A stretch of 64,000 bases of DNA from Mayamaea pseudoterrestris (GCA_027923505.1 BROI01000001.1:900501-964500); one strand, 5' to 3'; counted from the first letter of the stretch, positions 12,901-22,741 are shown. Notes: a model not told the origin generated them from the letters alone. Translations and numbers: made by a program.

Positions 12901-13997
12901 ATCTTTGGCAAATGATCAAAGATTGCCGAAACTGCCGACGCAATACTTTCCAGCGTCGTGGCCGACTGCAAAACGTCCAAGGGATACTGCTTTAAAAAGG
13001 TTGTGACATCCGTCGTGACAACAATCGCCTGCTCCATGCCAGTGTTGTTTTCCAGTGCCAGCGTTGCGACGAAGCGCTTGGCCTCGCGGAGCAAGCTGCA
13101 CGTCATTTCCACGCCGGGGCTCTTGAGTTGATCCTGAATGCTGGCAAGGCCGCTCGAAAGCTGGTTCCAGAAGGCAATTTCTTCAAATGCATTTTCCGGG
13201 AACGGAGTTTGCTTGGTCAATGTTGTGAGACGGCGAATCTGAACAATATAGTCGTTGACTAATCCTTGGAGGGAATTCAAAAACTCATCGTCATCTGGAC
13301 GCGTCCCATCCAGCAAGACGGACCAATCCGTGAGAGCCGGGTTTTGTTTCTTTCGCAACACAGCAGCCTCAATGACTGGATGAATCTCCAAAACAACGTG
13401 AGGCAATCTCGTCGACATGCTAGTTTGCTGCAGCGCAACGTCCAATTGCCGAAGCTTTTCCTGCAGATTGGTTTCATCCTGCGCCATGCTTTGAATCGTT
13501 GGTAAAAAGCATTGGCGGGTAAACAAGTGCAAACTCTGCAAGACAGTGCTGTTGCTTCGATCCTGAGGCGCCGCATGATCCGTCGGAAGCGTCATGCACT
13601 GCAACTGGTGCTTGGCGATAACCGGGCCTTCCACATTGTGACAAAATACCAGCGAGGCAGCGACACCGCCTGATGGATGCTCCAAGCTACAGCAAATGGT
13701 TTCAGTTGGTAGATCATCGGGTTCATTGTTGTTGCTGTTGCTGTCCGTCAAGTAAATGAACAAATGACGCTGATTGATTTCGGCCTCATTTTTGAGAAAA
13801 GCGTCAACCGTTTCGTCAAAAGACGCATCAAATGATCCCTCCAAGTGGAGCTCGCAGCAAGAGCTGAGTAGAGAGAGAGAAGGGTTAGTAAAAGCACATT
13901 TATCAGAACGAGTCGTCTTTAGCAGCCAAAACTATACAGCATGCAGCATGAATGAGCGAGAGACTCACCGTATGTAATCACCCGGTCCAAGCGGCAT
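968..13997 (-). CDS. DYNC1H1: Cytoplasmic dynein 1 heavy chain, seven exons, short C-terminus
   Basis: Minus-end-directed microtubule motor. Exons (minus strand): 13997-13969, 13863-12342, 12260-8210, 8139-8074, 8007-6587, 6511-4538, 4468-968. All introns are GT-AG, 66-105 nt, and the joins keep frame, giving 4187 residues. The N-terminal tail has the dynein-1 pattern 'AEDMFAVFARFN'. P-loops are intact in AAA1 (GPAGTGKTE, about 1862-1870, split by intron 3), AAA2 (GKSGKS, about 2155), AAA3 (GPPGSGKT, about 2512) and AAA4 (GDSGVGKT, about 2856). Walker B acidic residues are visible in AAA2 (VFDGDVD), AAA3 (VFCDEI) and AAA4 (FIFDEAN). Exon 7 holds the coiled-coil stalk, the microtubule-binding domain (about 3228-3348), AAA5 and AAA6. 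Translation stops after 'TPPTWIGLDSSAEVV' plus about 25 residues, so the roughly 400-residue C-terminal domain of animal dynein is absent. The microexon start MPLGPGDYIR is inferred from splice signals and phase. Confidence 0.93.
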
Positions 13998-14355
13998 GAT
14001 TGCTACGGGACCAGTTGCCTTTCTCGTTCTTTGCTATTGTTATTTCTCTTTCTTATTTCCGTCAAGTCTTTGTAATTCTTGATCCACAATCAGCTGCGTG
14101 TCTTCGTTCGGCTTGAAGGATCTCGTCTCATCATCATGGTGGAACGCGGCACCACAGGATCGAGTCGAGTCCCGGAGTGACGAGTTGGATCGACAAAGAT
14201 CCATCGCAGCGGTTCTCACTGTTTGGTATCGACACCATGGAGAATCTTAATGCTGCTTTTGCCTCCAATACTCGTCACTACTTTACATTGCTAAACTGCT
14301 AAATGTAACAACATTGCATGGCTACCCAAAGAAGACTTAAAGTTCCAATGCCTAC
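13998..14355. other. Intergenic: dynein promoter side and 3' end of the secreted-protein gene
   Basis: A 358-bp stretch between the dynein start codon and the stop of the next minus-strand gene. It holds pyrimidine-rich DNA just upstream of the dynein start and no open frame or repeat that I can support. It should contain the dynein promoter and the neighbour's 3' UTR. Confidence 0.5.
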
Positions 14356-16500
14356 TTAAGGACAGACGGCGTCAATTTGCAAGTCATCCATGCCAATCAA
14401 TGACATCGTCGAAGAGTCATCACCATTTTCGTCACGCACCAATCCGAGAGTCAAACGACCATGTTCCTGGTACCAGTCGGAAGGCACGACAAGCTCCATG
14501 CGTGTACTAGCATGCGTTGACTTGTTGCTGCTACCAACATTGCGGCGCTGCTTTAGCTCAATGTTTCCAAAGAAACCAGTTGCATTGGTATTTCCAACCT
14601 CTAAGCCATAATCATTGACGCGAAACTGCCAGGGATGAACCGACGACGACGACGAACTCGATAATGGATGATCGTAAATGGTGAAGCAAACTTTGAGCGC
14701 CAAAGCTTCGCGCGGAACAACGTACGTCTTGGATGTTTCACTGCCAGACGGAGCCAGATAGTTCTTGCCATTGTAACTGCGTTGCTCGCCGTACAGCCAG
14801 TCGCTGAAAGCTTCGAAACGTTCCTTCATCACCAGCTGCTGCGAGTTTGGATGATTGCGACAAATGGAAGCGGCTGCTGCGTCGCTGTCGCTGGTACTGC
14901 TTGGACAGTATGGATTGGCTTGGCATGGAATGCGCGTGACGAATGATTGAGTGTGACTTTCATCGTCATTACTCGCAAGACCACTGCAGCGACTTGGGAT
15001 GCTTGGATTAGATCCATTCAATGACCCATCTTGAGCATAGAGGGTCACGTCTGCGTATCCGTCAATGCACTGGGCGCTGTAGACGCCAAACTCTCCTGGA
15101 GGAACCGGAGAAAGGACATTGCAAGTCACGTCTCCTCCATTCGCATTCGTATAGTCCACGGCCATGTGACAGAGGGGCTGGTCCGATAGTGTTTGGGACG
15201 CGCTAAAGACGATTTGACTGCCATTGCTGCTGTATTCCAGTACCTGGATTGGACTCGCTTCAAAGTCTGACAACGAGCCCTCGAGAAACTCGATATCGTC
15301 ACTACAAGCAACGGTGGTCAGCGTTGGCGCATAAGTTGGAGCCAGACTGGGAGGTTCATCTACTACCTTTGACGTTGGAGCGTGACTAGGACTTGATGCG
15401 GCGGACGGAGCGCCGCTTTCCGTCGAGTCGCCTCCGCTGCAATCGGCCGTCATGATGAAGTCGTCGATTCCGACCGTCGACGCCGCAAAACCAAACGTCA
15501 AGCGACCCGTCTTGGCATACCAGCCAGATGGAATGTTCACAGTCACTTGATTAATCTTGTCTGAAATGGGAGTGGATTGGACGAACACGTCGCCGGCATA
15601 TCCTTCCAAATTATCTTCCGTTCCATCATCGTACACTGCATCAAGGTCGATCAGCGTATCTTCGATGCGAAGGACCATTTCACTGCGTGACTCCAGTTCC
15701 AAAGCTTTGAAAGCAATGGTGACGCTATCTGCTGTTGACGGAACAGCAAACGTTTTGGCCGTTTCAGTGCCCGGGACGAGACAGGTGCGGCCATTTTCTT
15801 TCGCGGACGCGCCAAACAACCAGCCGTCAACGTTGCCATTGCCAAAGGTTTCCGGCATGCCAATGACCTTTTGTTTGGTGGTGCTGGCACAAGTTGGCGC
15901 AGGGCTGCAGCATTCTGGTTCCACGCGGCAAGGGATTTGGATGGTGTGCATGATTGTACCTGTGCCGGCTTGAAGCGGAGCGCAGCGTTCCGGCACCGTA
16001 TCAGCGTTTCCATTTGGCTGAAAAGTTTCGTCCTGCGCGTACACGGTGATGGTAGCAATATCGTTGACACAGGTGGCGCGGTAGACACCGACTTCCCCGG
16101 GAGCAACGGCATTTTGTACATCGCAGACCATGTCACCGTTTTTGCTCTCCGAGCTGTAATCTACAGCGACCTGGCACAAGGCGGAATTCACCCACGTTTG
16201 CGAGAAGCTAAAGACAACTTGGTCTCCGTTGGCGTTTAAAATCTCGATGGGCGGGTAGGCAAACTCGTTGAAGCTACTGTCGGATATGCCAAAATCGAGG
16301 TTGCATACGGGCTTGGTTGTGCTGGCCGTCGCCGCCAGAACGGGCGAATTTGAGGTAGCCTCAGTTGATGGAATCGCAAACGAGGCGGCAACTGACGGAG
16401 CCAACGTCGGAACCTCCTGCATGGAGCGCAAGCGTGCATTCACAGTTCCGGTAATCAGGGAGGCGACGATAAGCGACCAAAATGTTTTCATTTGCTTCAT
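14356..16500 (-). CDS. Secreted protein with two duplicated A-B modules and PT-rich linkers
   Basis: 714 residues starting with a signal peptide (MKQMKTFWSLIVASLITGTVNA, cleavage about 22). The rest is an internal duplication. Module A (about 66-205 and 400-545) has the pattern 'QVVFSFSQTW...CQVAVDY...VAPGEVGVYRATC', repeated as 'QIVFSASQTL...CHMAVDY...VPPGEFGVYSAQC'. Module B (about 211-354 and 556-714) has 'ETFGNGNVDGWLFG...RTCLVPGTETAKTFAVP' repeated as 'ERFEAFSDWLYG...NYLAPSGSETSKTYVVP', each ending in a 'GRLTFG/GRLTLG...IGMDDL/GIDDF' strand. Linkers contain PTLAPS and PSLAPTYAPT, typical of diatom extracellular proteins. Cysteines recur at matching places, which suggests disulphides. Module A resembles an expanded diatom extracellular domain of unknown function. 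Module B looks like a beta-sandwich, perhaps carbohydrate-binding, but that is inference. It is probably a cell-wall or matrix protein. Confidence 0.8.
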   Translation of the reverse strand: MKQMKTFWSLIVASLITGTVNARLRSMQEVPTLAPSVAASFAIPSTEATSNSPVLAATASTTKPVCNLDFGISDSSFNEFAYPPIEILNANGDQVVFSFSQTWVNSALCQVAVDYSSESKNGDMVCDVQNAVAPGEVGVYRATCVNDIATITVYAQDETFQPNGNADTVPERCAPLQAGTGTIMHTIQIPCRVEPECCSPAPTCASTTKQKVIGMPETFGNGNVDGWLFGASAKENGRTCLVPGTETAKTFAVPSTADSVTIAFKALELESRSEMVLRIEDTLIDLDAVYDDGTEDNLEGYAGDVFVQSTPISDKINQVTVNIPSGWYAKTGRLTFGFAASTVGIDDFIMTADCSGGDSTESGAPSAASSPSHAPTSKVVDEPPSLAPTYAPTLTTVACSDDIEFLEGSLSDFEASPIQVLEYSSNGSQIVFSASQTLSDQPLCHMAVDYTNANGGDVTCNVLSPVPPGEFGVYSAQCIDGYADVTLYAQDGSLNGSNPSIPSRCSGLASNDDESHTQSFVTRIPCQANPYCPSSTSDSDAAAASICRNHPNSQQLVMKERFEAFSDWLYGEQRSYNGKNYLAPSGSETSKTYVVPREALALKVCFTIYDHPLSSSSSSSVHPWQFRVNDYGLEVGNTNATGFFGNIELKQRRNVGSSNKSTHASTRMELVVPSDWYQEHGRLTLGLVRDENGDDSSTMSLIGMDDLQIDAVCP

Positions 16501-16837
16501 ATTACTTCCTCGTTAGCAAAAGTTGCTTTGATGGAACAGACAATGGTAGTAAACTTCCAGTATGCACTCACTGTGTGTTGCGGGAAGATTCCGCCTCCGT
16601 GAACTATCTTGACCGATCTTCTTCTACTTGGGTCTTGCTTGTGACATTAGTTCCGGAATACGAACCCACGCAATCGTATATATCCTGTTGAACGACCACT
16701 TGGCTATGTACACGTTAAATGCTAACTGTAGCTACGTTTGATATCAATAATGAATCAATTTACAAGTACGGTACGGTACCTTACGCATCTGGCGGCGCTC
16801 CAAAGAATCGTGTCGTTAGATTATCAAAAAGCACTAA
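16501..16837. other. Intergenic: promoter of the secreted-protein gene
   Basis: A 337-bp spacer upstream of the secreted-protein start and downstream of the LRR gene stop. No supportable open frame or repeat is visible. Part of it must serve as the 3' UTR of the LRR gene. Confidence 0.4.
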
Positions 16838-18751
16838 TTACACACATGTACAGGAGCAAGTGCAAGTCAATCCACAATCAACAACTGTCTCGGTGCTGCC
16901 GCAAAAGTCAAGAGAACCCGTAAAATTGTTGCCATCCAACCCAAGCTTGACAACTGACGGCAGGCCAGCAAAGCTTGGCAGCGGTCCGGTCAACAAGTTT
17001 GATGAAACGTTGAACGTTTTGAGTGGAGCAATCGACAATTCTGGTAAAGTGCCCGAAAGTTGATTGCCAGTAATGCCGAAGGCTGCCAAGGACGACATGC
17101 TTGAAACAGCTGCTGGAAATGTTCCAGTCAGCGCGTTGGAATCAAGCAAAAAATTGCTGCAAAGCGTCAAGCTGCCCACCGTCGATGGAATTGTACCGCT
17201 AAGGCCGCTACCAATAATGTTAATGACTGTCAACTGACTCCATGCTGACAAAATCGAGTCGGGAATAGATGATTGAAACTGATGATCGTTCAGGACAACA
17301 ACACTCATGTTTTTCAACTGATTCAGCGATTCAGGAATACTTCCCGTCAAGCCTCTAGTACCTGAGACACCCTTGATATAAAGTCGCGTCAAACCAGTCA
17401 GCATACTCAATTCCGCCGGTAGAGTTCCCGTCACATTGTTTCCATTAAGTTCCAGTGTTTGCAGCACTTGACCCAAGCTGCATACAGAGGTTACATCAGT
17501 TGCCGATGTATACCAGGTACATTCATCCTCCGTTGATTCCCAATTCGTTGCATCGATCCAACTGCTTGGTCCATTGGTACTGTAGTAAAAGACGCGCATC
17601 GCATAGCGCTGCAACAGGCGCGGCACGTCAAGTGCAAGGTTTTCATTTTGAACGCTGACAAACGCAAGGTTCTGTGGCGTGCCGTCCGTCAAAATGTCCT
17701 TGTCGCTGCCTGGAATTGATGTCAATATAGAGTCGTAAAGCGCTGGATTCGTCACAAGTGGAGGAACCGTTGGGGCACTCGTTGGGCGGAGCGTCAGTCT
17801 AGGCGCTCTCGATGGAGCAAAGGTATCGGTATTAAAAATAGGCGTTGGAGGCATGGAACTGACGGGCACTATTGTTGGAGAAGCGTTTGCAGCATTAGCC
17901 GCCGCTTCCTGATTATTATTTGCAAACACAACCGATCCAACAATTCCTCCAACCAATCCAGCCACTATAATGACAGCCAGTGTCAATCCCACAATCAAAC
18001 AAGTCAACGTATAGCGGAGCTTCTGCTCCTGCTCGGTCAGTGCTGTGCTTTTAAACGTTTTGCCGTCGCGCGTCTCCGAGTCCTTGACATCATGGTATTG
18101 CTGTTGCTGCTGGTGCAGCTCCATTTGCTCATGCGTCACGGTATGGTCATTGTCGTACTCAGCCGCCGCATATCCGGCCACCAGTGCAGCTCGCGTCGTT
18201 TCACTTTGAGCAGAAACTGCTTGGTCAATGACTGGATGCTGGTTATGCTGGTGCTGGTGAATACCAACGTTTGCTGCTGCTGGTGCTGCTGCGTCGTGGT
18301 AGTAATTTTGTTGCTTTAGCTGCTGCTGGCTTGCATCATTTTGTGCATGATCCATTTCCCCTGCCTTTGTCACCTCTTTCCTGCGACTCTTGGTGGGCGT
18401 CGTCGTCGCAACTCCAGCCTTGCGCTTGGCATCTTTCGTGGCATCAAAGACTGCCGGATGATTGACACTCTCATACTCATGTTCATTCCTTACGTTCATG
18501 CTCCCGCGATGCGACTCAACGTAGGCATCCGAATCCTTGCCGGAATCATCCGACCATCCGCCGTCGCTTTCGTACAATTCGTCTGGCGCGGCTGCGTCTA
18601 GTGGAGTCATGGATTGACTGTTGTGAGACGTCGTTGCAGTTGATTGGTAGTAGTAATCATCATTGTCATCATCATCATTTTCATCTTCTTGCTGCTCCCT
18701 ACTGGACCGCTTGCTGCGTAAGGTGGACCGCTTGGAGTAGTTGCGAGGCAT
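16838..18751 (-). CDS. Single-pass membrane leucine-rich-repeat protein
   Basis: 637 residues from the ATG at 18751; a longer frame upstream begins with a non-ATG codon. Residues 1-230 are acidic, Gln/His-rich and probably disordered and cytosolic. One membrane span follows (TLTCLIVGLTLAVIIVAGLV, about 240-265), then a Pro/Thr-rich stalk (SRAPRLTLRPTSAPTVPP). The ectodomain starts with the cap pattern 'WIDATNWESTEDECTWY...SVC' and contains about six plant-type LRRs (LxLxxNxxTGTLP, GSIPESL, GTIPSTV, GTFPAAV, GTLPEL, GPLPSF). It ends in a Cys-rich tail, 'DCGLTCTCSCTCV'. The layout matches a large diatom LRR family with no kinase domain. The role is unknown; adhesion or surface recognition is inference. 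It shares a 311-bp divergent promoter region with the gene at 19063. Confidence 0.85.
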   Translation of the reverse strand: MPRNYSKRSTLRSKRSSREQQEDENDDDDNDDYYYQSTATTSHNSQSMTPLDAAAPDELYESDGGWSDDSGKDSDAYVESHRGSMNVRNEHEYESVNHPAVFDATKDAKRKAGVATTTPTKSRRKEVTKAGEMDHAQNDASQQQLKQQNYYHDAAAPAAANVGIHQHQHNQHPVIDQAVSAQSETTRAALVAGYAAAEYDNDHTVTHEQMELHQQQQQYHDVKDSETRDGKTFKSTALTEQEQKLRYTLTCLIVGLTLAVIIVAGLVGGIVGSVVFANNNQEAAANAANASPTIVPVSSMPPTPIFNTDTFAPSRAPRLTLRPTSAPTVPPLVTNPALYDSILTSIPGSDKDILTDGTPQNLAFVSVQNENLALDVPRLLQRYAMRVFYYSTNGPSSWIDATNWESTEDECTWYTSATDVTSVCSLGQVLQTLELNGNNVTGTLPAELSMLTGLTRLYIKGVSGTRGLTGSIPESLNQLKNMSVVVLNDHQFQSSIPDSILSAWSQLTVINIIGSGLSGTIPSTVGSLTLCSNFLLDSNALTGTFPAAVSSMSSLAAFGITGNQLSGTLPELSIAPLKTFNVSSNLLTGPLPSFAGLPSVVKLGLDGNNFTGSLDFCGSTETVVDCGLTCTCSCTCV

Positions 18752-19062
18752 GCTGTAACGATCGAGCACCGTGACGGTGACAATTGTTCTTTGGAAAAAT
18801 GTGCGATCAAAATGCAGGAAAATATGAAAGAGAGAGGAATGCTTGATATCAAACTTGACTCCAATAAGATATACTCTTTAATTTTTTTATGGTAGTAGCA
18901 GCAAAAACGGCGCTTCGTCTCGACTGTTGGTCGTGTTAAAGAAGATGTTGTTCACTCGGATGCAAAACGCCGGTCATCATCGGTCACGCTTTTTAGTGCT
19001 CGTGATCAATCCGAAACCACAACATCTAGCTCGACCATTACTCTCTCCATTAGTTAATTGTC
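18752..19062. promoter_or_regulatory. Divergent promoter region between the LRR gene and the gene at 19063
   Basis: 311 bp between two start codons that point away from each other, so it must hold both promoters. An AT-rich patch at about 18865-18890 (TATACTCTTTAATTTTTT) is the only visible candidate core element. No factor-binding site can be assigned. Confidence 0.4.
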
Positions 19063-19569
19063 ATGAAGCATTCTATGAGTCGGACTCTGTGCTGCTTGCT
19101 GGTGCTTCTGTCGCCTACGTTTGCCGCGCGTCGTCACGACGAGACCCTCCGACAATTGTCGCATCACTGCAGCAACCTCCCTTCGACGAATGAAATTTCA
19201 TCTTCAAATACTGCCGAAGCGACTAAATCATCATCGTCATCACAATCTACTTCAATATCTACTTCATCATCATTACCATATGAATCACTCAGTATCCGCG
19301 GCGGAGGTTGGATCGTTCCAGCCGGCTGGAACCCACTGGGCTATCGCATCACGCCACTCGGCGAGGACTTTTTGAGTTTCCACGGCTCGTTGGAGTCGGA
19401 CTTGGGACGCTTTTTGGCGAGCCTCAAGACGCATCGCAAGCGCTACGGCACCATCAAGGAGCAGTGGCTGGAAGTGTTAAGGGTGAGCAAGACGGCGCAA
19501 AGTATGCGAGTCTATAAGCAGTTGAATGAGTTGGTGCAGTTTTGTTTAAAGGCAGGGTTGATTGATTAA
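19063..19569 (+). CDS. Small secreted or endomembrane protein of unknown function
   Basis: 168 residues. The N-terminus is a clear signal peptide (about 1-21, 'TLCCLLVLLSPTFA'). A Ser/Thr-rich low-complexity stretch follows (about 45-75), then a compact C-terminal domain starting 'IRGGGWIVPAGWNPLGYRITPLGEDFL' and ending in basic and amphipathic helices ('LKTHRKRYGTIKEQWLEVLRVSK', 'YKQLNELVQFC'). The C-terminal half is better ordered and looks conserved, but I do not recognise the family. No transmembrane segment follows the signal peptide. The residue after the predicted cleavage is Ala/Arg rather than Phe, so a plastid address is not indicated. It converges on the gene ending at 19648 with a 78-bp gap. 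Confidence 0.7.
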   Translation: MKHSMSRTLCCLLVLLSPTFAARRHDETLRQLSHHCSNLPSTNEISSSNTAEATKSSSSSQSTSISTSSSLPYESLSIRGGGWIVPAGWNPLGYRITPLGEDFLSFHGSLESDLGRFLASLKTHRKRYGTIKEQWLEVLRVSKTAQSMRVYKQLNELVQFCLKAGLID

Positions 19570-19647
19570 TAAAGTATATGGATAGATATATTATATAGTT
19601 ACGGTAGTTTACTATGTACATATACAACTGTAATGATGTTTATGGTT

Positions 19648-21768
19648 CTACTGCGAGTCGTCCGTCGAGCCAGTTCCATCCTCCAGTATCCTTCCGTTGG
19701 TTTCCTCCAGTTCACTTTGATCCTCTACTATTTCAGCTTGGATGCTCACAGACTCTTTCGCTGGACAAGGATCAACGACAAGCCCATGCTTCTTCATTAG
19801 CAAGCGCAATCGTTCCAGCGCGAGATCAACATCATACTGGACAGCAAGCCTTGTACCAGTGAACAAGTGCACCGACCGCCTCGTTGTCACGATGAAGCGT
19901 TGCGCATCCAACGCCACAATGTCATGCACCGAGTAGGGTAGTCGGCATTCCCAAACTAGAGTGTACAATGTACTGGCATTGTCATTGTGAGTGCCACCAC
20001 TGCCATCATGATCACTGGTTCGTCCTTGTCCTTCAAAGACGCAGCATCGACCTGAAAGCGTCCCAATGTAGACAAAATTCTCGTGCGCATGGACCGCCAG
20101 TACAGAGTCTTCGGACTTTGATCTTTGACAGTAAAAGCCTTCAGCCACCATTTCGGGGTCGCTCCAAGTGTAGCTGACGTTTAAAGTGTCATTGTCCTGT
20201 ACATCAGTAGTTGACGCCGAACATGTCATGAAGAGTTCACAAACATATCCACAGAGCGATCCAACCACCAAGTGGACTTTATGGTCCGAGCGCTGCACCG
20301 CGTGTAGACAAACAATGGGGCCATCCACTGTGACGCAATGATGCGCAACGTTGCTGAACGTAAAGGGAACGTGCGACTCGTCACAATCCTCTGCTGCTGC
20401 TGCTGCTGCTGCATGTTTCGCCTGGCAGGCAAAGGTAACCATGCGAATCGTTCCATCTTGGCTGGCCATGGTCAAGCAAAAGGTGGCTGCATTTTGGTCC
20501 TGGTTGTCGTCGTTGCTGGTTGCGGCAGAGTCCGTCACAACATCTACCGGCTCGGTACTGGATGTGGCTTCTTCATTCGTATCCAGCAGGTGCTTACCAT
20601 GTTCATGTTTTAAACAAATGACATTGATTGCCATAATGGGCGAATCCATGTCAAAGGCATTGCTCAAGGGTGCATCGAACAGTAGCGAAACATCTTTGCA
20701 ACACACCAATCTTCCAACCGCATCATTGTCACCGTCTCCTCGTGTTCGTCGTTTTCGCAACGGATACCATAGCTGCAGGTAGTTTGTATCGGCGCTGCCA
20801 AGCCACAATAAGATTCTAGTTTCGTCGGTAGTATTGGCAGAATTTGTTTCCGGAAGCAACGAGAGCATTGGCGCCAATGGGCGCGTATCTGCGAGACTGG
20901 CGCGATACTCTTGGTTCGTCGTCACGTTTCGCAGTATGATCATGGTCAGTGGTTGTTGTTGTCGTTTCGTCGTCTGTGATGCTGCCGTTGTTGTTCTGGC
21001 TGCACTTGGAACGGCGGCACTCGCCATATTGCTGACAGCATCGTCACCATTTGGAATCGTGTCTAACGAACGTCGCAAAAATGACGACGAACTGGTGCGG
21101 TTGTCGTTTCCGTCACTCCCATGATGATGGTGGAGCGTGGTGAAAACGTCTCCGAGACTAGCGACGGGTGAATGCGTCGTCGCTGCCTGTGCGAGCAAGC
21201 GCGCCGGATCGTCACCGTCACCGCCGTCAATTGACTCTGGAATGGAGGCATTGGAAGTGGAAGCTTTCAATAGTGGCTTTTCTATAGCATTGTTTAATTT
21301 CTCCTTGTTTTCGGTAGTCGCAGTGGAAGATTGTCTCGCATTGTCATCAGTAGCTACCACTGCTTGATCAGCCTGCTGCTGCGACGACAGTCGACGATTG
21401 AGCAGCACCAAGACTTCCCAGTCGCCAATCGAGTCGTAACCAGTCACATGGTACGTTTCGTTTTCAAAGGCAACAAAGGACTTGCAGCTGCACTTGTCAA
21501 TGTCTTTGCGTATGACAAGCTCGAGGGAATTGAATTCCGTGGTGAGTCGCAGGTTACTCGTACTTGTTGTTGCTGCAGGCGAGTCAAGCGTTCGTCGTGC
21601 GCCCGTGTAAACCGTCGTCGGACTAGTCAGAGGCCAGGCATATGCTTCCCTATACTCCATGACTGGACAGGGATTTTTGATGAAAGCTTTGGTTTCTACC
21701 AGAAGCATGCATGCTGTGCCAGTCTCATTCGTTCCAACATCACGACACAACGTCCTATCGGTACTCAT
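19648..21768 (-). CDS. Possible kaptin-like beta-propeller protein
   Basis: Up to 706 residues from the ATG at 21768. Later in-frame ATGs at 21708 and 21660 are alternatives, and I think 21660 (MEYREAYAWPL) is quite possible because a plus-strand start lies at 21770. The chain has scattered WD/propeller-like strands: 'TMASQDGTIRMVTF', 'VDGPIVCLHAV', 'HLVVGSLCGYVCELF', 'ENFVYIGTLSGRCCVFEG' and a terminal 'RFIVTTRRSVHLF...DLALERLRLL'. The phrases 'QDGTIR...VDGPI' and the N-terminal 'PLTSPTTVYTG' recall kaptin, an actin-associated and KICSTOR protein. That link is weak and made by eye. Long Asn/Ser/Thr/Ala-rich insertions (about 140-280, including an Ala run from GCT/GCA repeats) are probably disordered. 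No signal peptide or membrane span is seen. Confidence 0.55.
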   Translation of the reverse strand: MSTDRTLCRDVGTNETGTACMLLVETKAFIKNPCPVMEYREAYAWPLTSPTTVYTGARRTLDSPAATTSTSNLRLTTEFNSLELVIRKDIDKCSCKSFVAFENETYHVTGYDSIGDWEVLVLLNRRLSSQQQADQAVVATDDNARQSSTATTENKEKLNNAIEKPLLKASTSNASIPESIDGGDGDDPARLLAQAATTHSPVASLGDVFTTLHHHHGSDGNDNRTSSSSFLRRSLDTIPNGDDAVSNMASAAVPSAARTTTAASQTTKRQQQPLTMIILRNVTTNQEYRASLADTRPLAPMLSLLPETNSANTTDETRILLWLGSADTNYLQLWYPLRKRRTRGDGDNDAVGRLVCCKDVSLLFDAPLSNAFDMDSPIMAINVICLKHEHGKHLLDTNEEATSSTEPVDVVTDSAATSNDDNQDQNAATFCLTMASQDGTIRMVTFACQAKHAAAAAAAEDCDESHVPFTFSNVAHHCVTVDGPIVCLHAVQRSDHKVHLVVGSLCGYVCELFMTCSASTTDVQDNDTLNVSYTWSDPEMVAEGFYCQRSKSEDSVLAVHAHENFVYIGTLSGRCCVFEGQGRTSDHDGSGGTHNDNASTLYTLVWECRLPYSVHDIVALDAQRFIVTTRRSVHLFTGTRLAVQYDVDLALERLRLLMKKHGLVVDPCPAKESVSIQAEIVEDQSELEETNGRILEDGTGSTDDSQ

Positions 21769-21769
21769 T

Positions 21770-22351
21770 ATGGAAGAAGGAACGCGCAAGCCCACTCATT
21801 TTTTCTTCTGCAACTCGAGCCATCACTGGGACAAGGTGCTAGCTATTATGAAACCATCTTCGCTGCAGACTGCGGTCGCTGTCTCTCAAGCAAAGACGGA
21901 AAAGGGTCAATTTGAGAATTGCTTTGCTAGCGGCCTTGACTTGTCGGAATTCAACACTCACAAAACGACAACAAAAACGACAACAATTACATCAGCATCG
22001 CACGCGCTGCTGCTCGTCAAAACCAAGGAGAAGGAGCGACTGGATCAGCAGGTTGCGGATGACGAAGAGATGAGTCGTCTGGTGAAGAAGCAGATTGATG
22101 GTCTGGCACAGAGCGCTGCGGTGAAAGCGGAAGAAAACGGCAACATGCGCGTTCCGAGGCCAAACTGCTCGTCGTCAAACAATAATGCGTCGAGTATGCT
22201 GAATGGAGTCGGAGGAGTCATGGATGCTTTGACTGGTATGCACTCTATTGACAAGCAAGATGAACGATACCAGAGCATGAAGAACAAGCGGCCTGCGAAG
22301 AAGACGCAGAGAAGCAAGCATTCACCTCGACAGCAGACGAAGCGAAGGTGA
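21770..22351 (+). CDS. Hypothetical basic protein, divergent from the kaptin-like gene
   Basis: 193 residues if started at the ATG at 21770; the ATG at 21848 is an alternative. The first 30 residues contain 'THFFFCNSSHHWDKV'. The middle is Thr/Lys-rich (HKTTTKTTTITSASHALLLVKTK), followed by a likely helix (EKERLDQQVADDEEMSRLVKKQIDGL). The C-terminus is strongly basic and ends in KRPAKKTQRSKHSPRQQTKRR, which resembles a nuclear or RNA-binding tail. I do not recognise the family. Its 5' end lies against or inside the 5' end of the opposite-strand gene, so one of the two annotated starts is probably too far upstream. Confidence 0.5.
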   Translation: MEEGTRKPTHFFFCNSSHHWDKVLAIMKPSSLQTAVAVSQAKTEKGQFENCFASGLDLSEFNTHKTTTKTTTITSASHALLLVKTKEKERLDQQVADDEEMSRLVKKQIDGLAQSAAVKAEENGNMRVPRPNCSSSNNNASSMLNGVGGVMDALTGMHSIDKQDERYQSMKNKRPAKKTQRSKHSPRQQTKRR

Positions 22352-22741
22352 AGCTATAGCTATATACACTGGATTGTATTGCACGGCGCGGCGGTCCATT
22401 ACACCCTGCAATGGCTGAATGAATTATTGAAATTGGCGCAGTCGTACCGGCGTATTGGTGTACAGCATATGATCGAGCACGCTCAGTAGCGCCAGCACTA
22501 TTGAATGACGATTCATGCAACGTCGCTCTCTATGTTTTCAGCCATATCTTCAGCAGCGTGATCACATACCGACCATTTACAACTTTATTCATTATGTTAA
22601 TTATTTTCAGCAAGGATGACACTTGGTAATCGAGTGGGTACTATTGTATTTTAATCACATGGCCGCACCATATCGTAAAAGTCGTGTATCGTCAAAATAT
22701 GTCGCGCAGCTCTACATACTGCAGCTCGGACATCTGCAAGA
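22352..22741. other. Convergent intergenic spacer
   Basis: 390 bp between two stop codons facing each other. No coding-like frame, repeat or RNA gene is visible. It should hold both 3' UTRs. Confidence 0.4.

Noticed and set aside
13744-13844. Dynein start within exon 2 (frame opening near 13844)
   Set aside because: The codon there is TTG. A microexon at 13997-13969 with ATG, a GT donor and a phase-compatible AG acceptor at 13864 gives a better start.
22245-22520. Possible gene in the convergent spacer near 22.4 kb
   Set aside because: The frame is low in protein-like pattern and overlaps the 3' end of the opposite-strand gene.
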